A DNA stretch of 64,000 bases from Candidatus Dormiibacterota bacterium (lineage in GTDB: Bacteria > Chloroflexota > Dormibacteria > CF-121), in assembly GCA_035544955.1 (NCBI GenBank), contig DASZZN010000044.1, forward strand, positions 1 through 64,000, read 5' to 3'. Position numbers and translations under genes: made by a program. Each line of letters begins with the position of its first letter. The first letter of the stretch is position 1. Shown here piece by piece: positions 52,115 to 60,353 of this stretch. Below the pieces are notes generated by a model. That model was not told the origin of the DNA, searched no databases, and saw only the letters and a list, made by a program, of their open reading frames with translations.

Positions 52115-52950
52115 CTGCCGCCGACGTCGCGCCGCTGGAAGATCAGCACGCTGAGGACGGTAAAGGCGACCAGGTAGACCAGCAGCGTGATCACGCCTCG
52201 CCCGGCGCTAACGAGCTGCGCCTGTCCCCCGGAGTCACGGATCGTTGCCGGGAAAGCCGCGGTGACGGCGTCGCCGTTGATTCCAGGTAGGAACTTCAGC
52301 ACGTCCTTCACCACCGGCGTGTTGCGAAGCAAACTGCCCAGGAGCGCTTCGCCGACGAAGAGGTAGGTCAGGCCGCCGCCGATCGCGGCGGCCGCACTCC
52401 GGAAGGCGATCCCAAGAAAGGCACCGAAGGCGGTCCACACACCGAGTTGGAGGACGAGCGCGCCAAAGGCCTTCAGCATCACCTCCCACGTCGGCCAGCT
52501 ACTCGAGCTGCCATCGAGCGTCACCGCGGCATAGGACGCGAGCGCCGCGGCGGCAAGCATCGCTACGCCGATCAGGAGCGTGGCGACACCGAGCCCAAGC
52601 AGCTTTCCGCCGAGCACCGCGACTCGCGAGGGCTTCTGAATCAAGATGGTTTGCACCGTCAGCCAACCGAACTCGCTGGCGGTACTGAGCCCTCCGAAGA
52701 TCAACATGATGGCCGCTCCGATCGTCGAGGCGGCACTCAGGACGGTGGGCACAAAGTTCTCGGGAAAGAGCCGCCGCTTGAGCTCGCTCGCCGGCACCGG
52801 GCCCTGGATGCTCTTGGGCGACAGCGTCACCACCAGGAAGAACGTCAAGTAGATCAGCAGGAGGATCCACGCGAGAAGAATGCCGATGAGGATCCAGTTG
52901 GCCCAGCGCTTTCGAGTCTTCAGGTTCTCTGCGCGGAAGCTGGCGATCAT
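52111..52950 (-). CDS. ABC-2 type transporter permease
   Basis: The 279-residue protein has six transmembrane helices: one near the N-terminus ([22 protein letters not shown]), then a long loop, four central helices ([63 protein letters not shown]) and a last near the end ([19 protein letters not shown]). [26 protein letters not shown] is the ABC-2 coupling-type segment. It is coupled by ATGA to the ATPase gene upstream. Confidence 0.82.
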   Translation of the reverse strand: MIASFRAENLKTRKRWANWILIGILLAWILLLIYLTFFLVVTLSPKSIQGPVPASELKRRLFPENFVPTVLSAASTIGAAIMLIFGGLSTASEFGWLTVQTILIQKPSRVAVLGGKLLGLGVATLLIGVAMLAAAALASYAAVTLDGSSSSWPTWEVMLKAFGALVLQLGVWTAFGAFLGIAFRSAAAAIGGGLTYLFVGEALLGSLLRNTPVVKDVLKFLPGINGDAVTAAFPATIRDSGGQAQLVSAGRGVITLLVYLVAFTVLSVLIFQRRDVGGS

Positions 52951-53870
52951 GCCTTCGGCCCCTGGGGGTTCTCCGTCAATTGCAGGAAGACGTCTTCGAG
53001 CGATTGCTCGGAGACGCGTAGCTCGCTGACGTCGATCCCGTCGGCGACGAGCCGCCGGTTGATCGATGCCGCCTGCGAGGGATCGACCGACAGGACGAGG
53101 GCGCTGCCATCGACCCGGACTTGCTCCGGTTTGAGAACGGACTCGAGCAATCGGCGAGCCTGGTCCAGCGGCGTGGCCCGGACGAGAAGCGCGATCCCGC
53201 CGCTGCGCGCGCGCAGCTCATCCACGGTTCCCTCGGCGACGAGCTTGCCTTTCGCGATCACGCCCACGCGGTCGCAGGTCAACTCCACCTCGTTGAGTAG
53301 GTGGCTCGAGAGGAGGACGGTGCGGCCGCCCTGCTTCAGCTCCTTGATCAACGCCCGCATCTCGATGGTGCCCTGCGGATCGAGACCGCTGGTGGGCTCG
53401 TCGAGGATCAACAGGTCGGGTCCCTTGAGCAGCGCGGCGGCGACCCCGAGGCGCTGCTTCATTCCCGTCGAGTAGGTCTTGAATTTGTAGCGCGCGCGGT
53501 CGGTCAGGTCGACCAGTTTCAGAACGGGCTCGATGCGCGATTCCGGGATGCTGGCATAGCGTGCGATCACCCGCAGGTTGTCGCGTCCCGAGAGGTACGG
53601 ATAAAAGGCCGGCGTCTCCACCATCGCGCCCATGCGGGCCAGGCTCGCCGGACTCCCGGGCGCGGCCCCCGCGACGATGGCCGTGCCGCTGGTCGGATGC
53701 AGCAGCCCGGACAGGAGCCGCAGGGTCGTGGTCTTGCCCGCGCCGTTCGGCCCCAGGAAGCCGTACACTTCCCCGGCCCTCACTCGAAGGTCGAGGTTGT
53801 TCACTGCGAGCACGCCGGTCGAATATCGTTTGGTTAGGCCGTGGGTTTCCACGGCGAGGGCTTCTGCCAA
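52947..53870 (-). CDS. ABC transporter ATPase (drug/Na+ export-like, CcmA/NatA type)
   Basis: The 307-residue protein contains Walker A GPNGAGKTT, the Q-loop/LARMGAMVETPAFYPYLSGRDNL pattern, signature YSTGMKQRLGVAAALL, Walker B LLILDEPTSGLDPQG, H-loop VLLSSHLL and a C-terminal extension typical of exporter ATPases. TTG 53870 has GAGGAGGGG at ideal spacing and gives AEALAVETHGLTKRY; an upstream GTG is less suited. With the ABC-2 permease it forms an exporter of unknown substrate. Confidence 0.88.
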   Translation of the reverse strand: MAEALAVETHGLTKRYSTGVLAVNNLDLRVRAGEVYGFLGPNGAGKTTTLRLLSGLLHPTSGTAIVAGAAPGSPASLARMGAMVETPAFYPYLSGRDNLRVIARYASIPESRIEPVLKLVDLTDRARYKFKTYSTGMKQRLGVAAALLKGPDLLILDEPTSGLDPQGTIEMRALIKELKQGGRTVLLSSHLLNEVELTCDRVGVIAKGKLVAEGTVDELRARSGGIALLVRATPLDQARRLLESVLKPEQVRVDGSALVLSVDPSQAASINRRLVADGIDVSELRVSEQSLEDVFLQLTENPQGPKA

Positions 53871-53953
53871 ATACCACCCCTCCTCGCCAGTGAATTTTAT
53901 CGGCTGAACCTCGTTTCCCACGCGCGCATATTCAAGCTAAGGAGGCCCTAAGG

Positions 53954-53986
53954 ATGAAGTGGCTCGAGCGTCCGGGGCTCCGCTGA
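53954..53986 (+). CDS. Possible 10-residue leader peptide upstream of the MFS gene
   Basis: ATG AAG TGG CTC GAG CGT CCG GGG CTC CGC TGA encodes MKWLERPGLR. It has the better ribosome-binding site (AAGGAGG, 53939-53945, 8 bases before ATG), and its stop overlaps the MFS ATG as TGATG. Translation of the transporter may depend on re-initiation after this peptide. The alternative is that the MFS gene starts at GTG 53959. Confidence 0.4.
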   Translation: MKWLERPGLR

Positions 53987-55152
53987 TGTCTCGCGACGTC
54001 GCGCTCATCCTGGCTGCCCGCCTGCTGCGCGCCTTCGGCTTCGGGCTGGCGGCGGTCCTGATCGGGCTTCATCTGGAGCGCCGCGGCCTCGGTGCCGGCG
54101 CCATCGGCGTCGTCCTCACGGTGGGCTTGCTGAGCGCGGCCATCGCCGGCGTGATCGCGGCTGCACTCTCATCGCGTATCGGCCGCCGATATACCCTCGC
54201 GGGCGCGGGTCTGCTGATGGCGATCGCGGGATTGGATCTCGCGCTCGCGAACTCGCCGCTGTTGCTGGGCGTCGCTGCTGCCACCGGAATGCTCGGTGCC
54301 GCGAGTGTCGACCTGGGGCCCTTCGCCTCGATCGAGCAAGCCGCGCTCGCCGAGTCCGTCGAGCCAGGCCGGCGCAACCTTGCCTTCGCGCGCTATTCGC
54401 TGACCGGCGGGCTCGCCGCCGCCGCGGGTGCCTTGCTCGCGGGAACGGCCGCGGATCTCAACGGCGGCCGCCTCCTGTTCGCGGTCTATGCGCTGATCGG
54501 CTTGATCACGGCGGTGCTGGCGATGCTCCTCTCCCCTCGCGCCGAGGCGCCCGTGCGCTCGGCGGCCTTCACTGCGACCGAGATTCGCAGACTGGCGCCG
54601 CTCTCGGCGCTCTTCGCGATCGACGCCCTGGGCGGTGGCCTGGTCGTCAATGCCGTGATCGCCTACTGGCTCCACGTCCGCTTCGGCGCGCCGGCGAACG
54701 TCCTCGGTCCGGCCTTCGCGGCGATCGCAGTGCTGCAGGCCGCGTCGTACGAGGCGTCGGGCCGGCTCGCCAACCGCATCGGCCTGATCCGCACCATGGT
54801 CTTCACCCATATCCCCAGCAACATCCTGCTGCTGCTGGTGCCACTCAGCCCATCGCTGCCGTGGGCGATTGGCCTCCTCCTGGCACGCTTCAGCCTGTCC
54901 CAGATGGATGTCCCGGCTCGCCAGGCCTACGTCGTGTCGATCGTCCCACCGGCTGAGCGTGCCGGCGCGGTGGCCTTCACCGGCCTGGTGCGCGGAGTGG
55001 GCCAGGCCGCCGGCCCAATCCTTTCGGGTGTCGCGATCCAGAGTGCCGCGCTCGGGTTGCCCTTTTTCCTGGCCGGCGCGCTCAAGCTCGTTTACGACGT
55101 GAGCCTTTACGCCGCTTTTCGGTCACGGCGCGCGGAACACGAGATTCCATAA
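53986..55152 (+). CDS. Major facilitator superfamily transporter
   Basis: The protein is about 388 aa with 12 transmembrane helices. It starts SRDVALILAARLLRAFGFGLAAVLIGLHLERRGL; the MFS loop-2 motif is seen as SRIGRRYTLAGAG, and a late loop as ASGRLANRIGLIRTMVFTHIPSN. There is no obvious substrate signature. ATG 53986 is chosen because it begins just before the first helix and sits on a TGATG junction with a short leader; GTG 53959 is the alternative. Confidence 0.83.
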   Translation: MSRDVALILAARLLRAFGFGLAAVLIGLHLERRGLGAGAIGVVLTVGLLSAAIAGVIAAALSSRIGRRYTLAGAGLLMAIAGLDLALANSPLLLGVAAATGMLGAASVDLGPFASIEQAALAESVEPGRRNLAFARYSLTGGLAAAAGALLAGTAADLNGGRLLFAVYALIGLITAVLAMLLSPRAEAPVRSAAFTATEIRRLAPLSALFAIDALGGGLVVNAVIAYWLHVRFGAPANVLGPAFAAIAVLQAASYEASGRLANRIGLIRTMVFTHIPSNILLLLVPLSPSLPWAIGLLLARFSLSQMDVPARQAYVVSIVPPAERAGAVAFTGLVRGVGQAAGPILSGVAIQSAALGLPFFLAGALKLVYDVSLYAAFRSRRAEHEIP

Positions 55153-55153
55153 T

Positions 55154-55187
55154 CACCCTCCCCCTCTGGGGGAGGGCAGAGTGGGGG
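55154..55187. repeat. GC-rich dispersed hairpin (copy H5)
   Basis: CACCCTCCCCCTCTGGGGG followed by AGGGCAGAGTGGGGG begins two bases after the MFS stop. The perfect stem CCCTCCCCC-TCT-GGGGGAGGG is the clearest example of the element; its outer arm reads CCCCCACTCTG on the other strand. It may terminate transcription of the MFS gene. Confidence 0.75.
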
Positions 55188-55239
55188 CATCAGGTCATGC
55201 CCTTGCCGGTATCAGGTCCTGAGCGGTCCCAGGGTGGGC

Positions 55240-55845
55240 ATGAATATAGGTATGAAGACCATGCAGCGACCAGCCAGGTCCGCGGCGCCGACCGTAACGT
55301 TTCGTCGCCTGCCTGCCAGTGGTAACACCGCGCTCGCCGCCTCCGCGCTGATCCAGGCCGCCCTCGGCATCGAGTTCTTCCTCTCCGGGCTCAACAAGTT
55401 CGCCGATCCGAACTTCGTGCGCAACTTCAAGCTCTTCGTCAACGCCAGCCCGGGGACGCACGACGGCCTGCTGGCCCCGGTGATCCGCACGTTCATCCTG
55501 CCGAACATCGCGCTCTTCGCGGGCCTGACCAGGTACATGGAACTTGGTCTCGGCATCGTGCTTCTGCTGGGCGCGGTCGAGGTTGGGCGCCGCCGTCTGT
55601 CAGGTCGGGTCGGCGCCGAGCGTGGCTATGAAGCCCCCGTTGCCCTGATCGCCGCCCTCGCCGGACTGGCCGCGGCGGGTCTTTCCCTCTCGATCGCGCT
55701 GCTGATGGGTGAGCAGCTGCCGACGATTACGCCAGGGCGGGCCCTGACCACCGCGATCCCGGTCGAACTCTTGCTGGTGCCGATGGGCATCGCCGTCGCG
55801 TGGATGGAAGCCGGTCGGTTCTGGGTCCTGCGCCGAACGCACTGA
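55240..55845 (+). CDS. DoxX-like multi-pass membrane protein
   Basis: About 200 aa with four to five transmembrane helices (ALIQAALGIEFFLSGLNKFADP; NIALFAGLTRYMELGLGIVLLLGAVEVG; LIAALAGLAAAGLSLSIALLMG; TTAIPVELLLVPMGIAVAWMEAG). The first helix with FLSGLNKF is like DoxX-family membrane proteins. Several close starts exist (GTG 55234, ATG 55240, 55252, 55261). It is followed 24 bases later by a TMEM175-type channel gene on the same strand. Confidence 0.65.
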   Translation: MNIGMKTMQRPARSAAPTVTFRRLPASGNTALAASALIQAALGIEFFLSGLNKFADPNFVRNFKLFVNASPGTHDGLLAPVIRTFILPNIALFAGLTRYMELGLGIVLLLGAVEVGRRRLSGRVGAERGYEAPVALIAALAGLAAAGLSLSIALLMGEQLPTITPGRALTTAIPVELLLVPMGIAVAWMEAGRFWVLRRTH

Positions 55846-55869
55846 GCGAGCAGCTATCCTCGGAGCGTG

Positions 55870-56481
55870 ATGAGCAAGGGGCGCGTCGAGGCGTTCAGCG
55901 ACGGGGTATTCGCGGTGGCGGCGACCCTCCTGATCTTCAACATCCAGATCGACAAGACCGCGCCGGGAGGGTTGCTGGCTGCGCTCCTGGCCGCCTGGCC
56001 GAAGTATGCGGCTTACATCGCGAGCTTTCTCACAATCGGGGTCATGTGGATGAACCACCATGGCCTCTTCGGGCGCATCGTCCGCCTCGATCGCGTTCTA
56101 GTCTTCCTCAATTTGCTGCTCCTGATGGCGATCGTCTTCATCGCCTTCTCCACCGCCGAGCTCGGCGCCAATATCCTGGTGCCGCGTGATGCCAATACCG
56201 CCGCCAGCGTCTATGCGATCAACGCTTCCGTAATCGCGATCCTTTTCGGCGCCGTCTGGTTGTACGCGCTGGCGCACCCCCATTTACTGTCGCCGGATGT
56301 GGATCGGGAGGCGGCGAGGCAGGCATGGCCCCGCTTCTCCGTCGGCACCGTCGTGTACCTCGCCTGCATTCCGCTCGGCCTGCTCAGCCCGATCGCGGTC
56401 GTCGTCGTTTGCGCTGCGCTCGCCGTCTACTACGCATTCGAGCGGCTGCCCGACATCACGCGCCAGCCGGCGATCAAATGA
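55870..56481 (+). CDS. TMEM175-family (DUF1211) potassium channel
   Basis: The 203-residue, six-helix protein has the hallmark RVEAFSDGVFAVAATLLIFNI in helix 1 (the FSD and selectivity-filter region of bacterial TMEM175). It continues YIASFLTIGVMWMNHHGLFGRI and further helices, ending RLPDITRQPAIK. Bacterial members form tetrameric potassium-permeable channels from one such repeat per chain. ATG 55870 follows GGAG. Confidence 0.88.
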   Translation: MSKGRVEAFSDGVFAVAATLLIFNIQIDKTAPGGLLAALLAAWPKYAAYIASFLTIGVMWMNHHGLFGRIVRLDRVLVFLNLLLLMAIVFIAFSTAELGANILVPRDANTAASVYAINASVIAILFGAVWLYALAHPHLLSPDVDREAARQAWPRFSVGTVVYLACIPLGLLSPIAVVVVCAALAVYYAFERLPDITRQPAIK

Positions 56482-56484
56482 CGG

Positions 56485-57489
56485 CTACTGTATCGGAAAC
56501 GGAAGCTGCCACCACGAAGGCAGCTCGTCGATCGTGATCGTGGTCACCCACTTCACCCACCAGTAACCACGGCGGTCTGGCGCGACGAGACGAACCGGGA
56601 AGCCATGGCCCGGGTCGAGCGACATCCCGCCCAGCCGCGTCGCAACCAGGAGCCAGTCAGCATCGCGGGCCCGGAACCGCCGGTCATAGCCAGTCAACGA
56701 CCGTATATGCAGGCTCTCGCCGGCATAACCGGCGGGCAGCAGCCGGCTCAGCCATACGCCCGACCAGTCCTGCGTCGAGTAAAAACCGCCGGTGCAATCG
56801 AGCGTCGCCCGCACCGGGTCGTCGAAGGCGAGCAGCTCCTCATAGGTCCATTGCTTGATCGTCGTTCCCATCTGCACCGTCAGTCGCCAGGTCGCCGGAT
56901 CGATGGCCGGCACCGCGTCGAACATCCACTGGGTTACCGGCAGCTGGGCGGGCTGCAAAGAGCCGTACTCATAGGAGCCGGTGAAGCGCCGCGTCGAGCC
57001 CGGCAGGCTAAACAGCCGGACGGCAGCTTCACCCGCGCCATAAGCAAGCCCCGCGCCGCCTAACAGGGCGCCCGCCCGTAGCAGACTCCGGCGTGACAGA
57101 TCGACGGCGCGTAGCGGAATGCGGCGCGCGAGGACGTGCCAGGCGACAAAGGGGATCGCGGCAAGCGCGGCGCCGACGTGAACCGTCATGGCGCTGAACG
57201 GACCGAACGCGAGCACCAGTCCTGTCGAATGCATGATGCCCGCCCCGATCGACACAACCACCAGGCCGGTGAAAACCAGTGACGCCCACCAGCCGGGACG
57301 GCGACGCTGGATGCCGCGCGCGGCGATGACCGCTTTCCACGGCGTCAGCGCGACGATCGCGTAGCCGCTGGCCGCGTGAAGGATGAGGGATGCGCGCGAC
57401 GGTGCGGTGCCGTAGAAGAACGCCACCCAGCCCGTGGTAAACGCCAGGCCCAGCAGGACAAAAAGCGCGAGGTTCGTCCAGCGTTTCAT
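56485..57489 (-). CDS. Molybdopterin oxidoreductase fused to a membrane domain
   Basis: About 334 aa. The first ~125 residues form four transmembrane helices with conserved His (LILHAASGYAIVALTPWK; MHSTGLVLAFGPFSAMTVHVGAALAAIPFVAWHVLARR), like a cytochrome-b-type or YedZ-like anchor. A twin-Arg-like segment (LSRRSLLRAGALLGGAG) leads to a sulfite-oxidase/MsrP-fold domain with the Mo-ligand Cys in TLDCTGGFYSTQDWSGV and DPGHGFPVRLVAPDRRGYWWVKW. It may accept electrons at the membrane and reduce or oxidise a sulfur or amino-acid substrate. ATG 57489 or GTG 57492; both overlap the HAD stop. Confidence 0.85.
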   Translation of the reverse strand: MKRWTNLALFVLLGLAFTTGWVAFFYGTAPSRASLILHAASGYAIVALTPWKAVIAARGIQRRRPGWWASLVFTGLVVVSIGAGIMHSTGLVLAFGPFSAMTVHVGAALAAIPFVAWHVLARRIPLRAVDLSRRSLLRAGALLGGAGLAYGAGEAAVRLFSLPGSTRRFTGSYEYGSLQPAQLPVTQWMFDAVPAIDPATWRLTVQMGTTIKQWTYEELLAFDDPVRATLDCTGGFYSTQDWSGVWLSRLLPAGYAGESLHIRSLTGYDRRFRARDADWLLVATRLGGMSLDPGHGFPVRLVAPDRRGYWWVKWVTTITIDELPSWWQLPFPIQ

Positions 57490-58172
57490 CACCGTCCCCG
57501 CTTGCGCGCCCCGCTGGCCTCCTTGATGACTTCGCGCAGTGGCAGGGCTTCGAGCGTCAACAGGCGCAGGTCAGCCTCGGTGAGATCCAGGTCGACGGTC
57601 AGCAGATTGGGCACGACGACGCAGTAGAGTCCGGCCGCCTTCGCGGCGTGAATCCCGTTGCTCGAGTCCTCGAAGGCGATCGCCTCGTCTGGCCGCGCGC
57701 CGAGCCGCTCGAGCGTTGTCAGGTAAAGATCGGGGTCTGGCTTGGTCCGCTTCACATCTTCTCGACACACGATGGCATCGAAGTGCCCGCCGATCCCGAA
57801 ACGGTTGAGGTGATCCATCACCCACTTGCGCGTGGAGCTCGATGCGACGGCAGTCTTGAGCCCGAGCTGGCGGGCCGCGACCAGGTAATCGATGACCCCG
57901 GGCAGAAGCTGTTGCAGGGCAGTGGCCTCCTGATAGTAGAGAACCTCGAGCGCCTTGAGCTCCGCCTCGTCGAGTTTGGTGCCGGTTTTCCTGGCCAGGT
58001 CAATCACGGGATCGAAGGGCCCGGATGCGGTGCCAATGATCGTGAGCCACCGTTCCAAGGGCAGCTCCTGGCCATGCTCGCGATAGATCCGTTGCCACGC
58101 CCGAAAGATCGGCACCTCCGTGTCAACGATCAGCCCATCGAAGTCGAAGATTAACGCCCTGATGGCCGCCAT
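57489..58172 (-). CDS. HAD-superfamily phosphatase (beta-phosphoglucomutase-like)
   Basis: The 227-residue protein has HAD motif I DFDGLIVDTE, motif II VASSSTR, motif III Lys in REDVKRTKPDPDLYL and motif IV AFEDSSNGIHAA. The cap-domain region PLERWLTIIGTASG suits subfamily I phosphatases or beta-phosphoglucomutases. ATG overlaps the S9 peptidase stop (TAATG), and its own stop overlaps the oxidoreductase start. The substrate is unknown. Confidence 0.85.
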   Translation of the reverse strand: MAAIRALIFDFDGLIVDTEVPIFRAWQRIYREHGQELPLERWLTIIGTASGPFDPVIDLARKTGTKLDEAELKALEVLYYQEATALQQLLPGVIDYLVAARQLGLKTAVASSSTRKWVMDHLNRFGIGGHFDAIVCREDVKRTKPDPDLYLTTLERLGARPDEAIAFEDSSNGIHAAKAAGLYCVVVPNLLTVDLDLTEADLRLLTLEALPLREVIKEASGARKRGR

Positions 58173-60325
58173 TACAGATTGCGCTGAAAGAACTCGAGGA
58201 TGCGCCGCTCCATATCGACCCGATCGTGCTCGGACCGCGGCATGTGCCGTTCGTTGGGGTAGAGCAGCGATTCGAACGGCTTGCCGGCATCGATCAGCGC
58301 CTGCATCAGGCGGGCCGTATGCCGGAAGTGGACGTTCTCATCGATCATTCCGTGGATGACGAGCAGCTTTCCCTGCAGCCGGTCGATGTGCGTCAATGGC
58401 GAGCCGAGCCGGTACCCCTCCGCATTCTTTTGGGGCGTGCCCATGTATTTTTCGGTGTACGCGGTGTCATACCCCTCCCAGAACGTGACCGGCGCCCCGG
58501 CCACTCCTGCCCTGAAAACGTCCGGCGCCGTGGCCAGCGCCATCATGGTCATATAGCCGCCGTAGCTCCATCCGTAGATCCCAACTCGAGAAATATCCGC
58601 GAAGCCGAGCGTCTCCAACCAGCTCACACCCTCGGCCTGATCGCGCACTTCGATCTGGCCCATGCGGCGGGCGATCGGCGCCTCGAATGCCAGGCCGCGC
58701 CGCGCTGAGCCCCGGTTGTCGACCTTGAGGACGACGAAGCCCTGCTGAGCCAGCATCTGCGCCCGTAAATCCACCGTCTGCGCCCAGCTGTCGCTGACCA
58801 TCTGCGGCCCCGGCCCGCCGTAGACCGAGACGATCACCGGCGCGCCGCCCCCACCCTGACCCTCCCCCGCGCGCGGGGGAGGGGAATCTGGGCTCGGTCG
58901 ATAGATGGCCGCGTGCAACGCAACGCCGTCGCTTGCCCGAAATGCGTGCAACTCGGGTGGCGGTAGATCGAGATCGACCGGCGCTGCCTCATGGATGACG
59001 TGCTGTGGCACACCGGTCATGCTCCGCACCGTGATGCTCGGCGGATGCTCCCGGCTATCCCAGACGTCAACGAAGCTCGAGAAGTCCGGCGCGATCGCCA
59101 CGCCATGCATCCCCGGCTCCGATGTCAGCCGCTCCGGCTCCCCGCCGTCGAGCGAGACGCGGAAGAGGCGGCGCTCGAGTGGGCTCTGCTGCCAGCCGAC
59201 GAAATAGAGCTGCCGCCCTTTTTGGTCCAGGGCCACCGTCGCCTCGGCCGGCCACGCGCCCGTGGTCAGCTGCCTGACGAGTGTCCCATCGGGCCCATAT
59301 AGAAATAGGTGTCGAAAGCCACTCCGCTCGGACGACCAGGTGAACTCACCGGTCGACTCGATGACGCGCAGATCGTTGTGCAGGTTGATCCAGGGCTCCT
59401 GGTTCTCGATCAGGAGCGTCCCCCACTCTGACCCTCCCCCGCGAGCGGGAAAGGGAGAATAAGCACGGAGCTCGAGGCGTTTCCAGTCCCGGGAGAGCCA
59501 CTGGACCAGCAGGCGACCATCGGGATGCCAATCGACCCGTGCGATATAGCCCTCGTCGCTGCCGAGGCCCAGGAAGGTCGCCGCACCGCCGTCGACGGAG
59601 ACCACGCCCAACCTGACTCGGGCATTCTCCGCTCCGGCAAATGGATAGCGGTGCTCCTCGATCTCGAGCGCCGCCTTGGCCTGGTGCACGATCGGAAAGA
59701 CCGGAATGCGCGACTCGTCGACCTGCTCGAAGGCGACCATGTCCCCGCGGGGCGAGGGCCAGTATCCGCTCAAACGATCGAGCTCCTCCTGGGCCACGAA
59801 CTCGGCCAGCCCGTTGGTCGTGCCGGGTGGATGCGAGGTCAACCGGCGTTCCTGGGCCCGCTCGATGGTCCAGACATCGCCCTCGCGAACGAAGAAGATC
59901 CGACGGCCGTCATCCGTGATCGTGGGATCGATGACCCCCCCGCCCGCGAGGCGTGAGACCGACCCCTCGGCCCAGCCGTAGAGCTCGCCCCGCAGTGGTA
60001 GCAGCATGACGTTCGCCTTCTCGGCCCAGATGTAGTCGGTGATGCCCGTCTCCCGCAAGCGCAGACGTTCGCGCCGAAGCGTCTCCTCGTGAGAGATGTT
60101 CTCCTCGGTCACCGTCTCGCCGGGCGGCGAGAGAAACCGCTGCCTTCGTCCGCTGGCAAGGTCCAGGCTCCACAGATCACGGGCCAGGTCGCCACGCTCG
60201 CTGAACAAATAGGTGATGAAGGTTGCGTCCGGCGAATACCGGATCTTGCCGGGGATCGCCATCCCGGGTCGTGGAAAGTGCGCGACCTGTTCGGGGGTGA
60301 TCTGACTTCGCGCTGCCGTTTTCAT
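58172..60325 (-). CDS. S9 (DPP-IV-like) peptidase carrying two hairpin elements in frame
   Basis: The 717-residue protein has the DPP-IV-type N-terminal propeller with the substrate-anchoring Glu pair in AEFVAQEELDRLSGYWPSP. The catalytic domain has VIVSVYGGPGPQMVSD, GWSYGGYMTMMAL (Ser), HGMIDENVHF (Asp) and PNERHMPR (His). Two Pro/Gly-rich insertions, SPFPARGGGSEW in the propeller and PSPDSPPPRAGEGQGGGGAP just before the catalytic domain, are encoded by the hairpin elements at 59420-59457 and 58848-58884. The frame is preserved in both, so the protein should still be made. It heads an operon with HAD and the oxidoreductase. Confidence 0.87.
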   Translation of the reverse strand: MKTAARSQITPEQVAHFPRPGMAIPGKIRYSPDATFITYLFSERGDLARDLWSLDLASGRRQRFLSPPGETVTEENISHEETLRRERLRLRETGITDYIWAEKANVMLLPLRGELYGWAEGSVSRLAGGGVIDPTITDDGRRIFFVREGDVWTIERAQERRLTSHPPGTTNGLAEFVAQEELDRLSGYWPSPRGDMVAFEQVDESRIPVFPIVHQAKAALEIEEHRYPFAGAENARVRLGVVSVDGGAATFLGLGSDEGYIARVDWHPDGRLLVQWLSRDWKRLELRAYSPFPARGGGSEWGTLLIENQEPWINLHNDLRVIESTGEFTWSSERSGFRHLFLYGPDGTLVRQLTTGAWPAEATVALDQKGRQLYFVGWQQSPLERRLFRVSLDGGEPERLTSEPGMHGVAIAPDFSSFVDVWDSREHPPSITVRSMTGVPQHVIHEAAPVDLDLPPPELHAFRASDGVALHAAIYRPSPDSPPPRAGEGQGGGGAPVIVSVYGGPGPQMVSDSWAQTVDLRAQMLAQQGFVVLKVDNRGSARRGLAFEAPIARRMGQIEVRDQAEGVSWLETLGFADISRVGIYGWSYGGYMTMMALATAPDVFRAGVAGAPVTFWEGYDTAYTEKYMGTPQKNAEGYRLGSPLTHIDRLQGKLLVIHGMIDENVHFRHTARLMQALIDAGKPFESLLYPNERHMPRSEHDRVDMERRILEFFQRNL
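58848..58884. repeat. GC-rich dispersed hairpin (copy H6) inside the S9 peptidase
   Basis: CCCCCACCCTGACCCTCCCC then CGCGCGCGGGGGAGGGG. This is the full element with a perfect CCTCCCCCGCG/CGCGGGGGAGG stem, in coding sequence and read without frame change. It encodes the Pro/Gly-rich loop before the catalytic domain. Confidence 0.8.
59420..59457. repeat. GC-rich dispersed hairpin (copy H7) inside the S9 peptidase
   Basis: CCCCCACTCTGACCCTCCCC then CGCGAGCGGGAAAGGGAG. The left arm is nearly identical to copy H6, and the right arm has decayed by a few changes. It lies in the propeller-coding part and keeps the frame. Confidence 0.78.
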
Positions 60326-60353
60326 CGCCCACCCGTGAGCTTAAGAAATCGGC

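Noticed and set aside
52111-53870. Antiviral or toxin-immunity system around the ABC exporter
   Set aside because: Only a standard ATPase and ABC-2 permease are present, with no nuclease, toxin or reverse transcriptase nearby; no defence island was found in the window.
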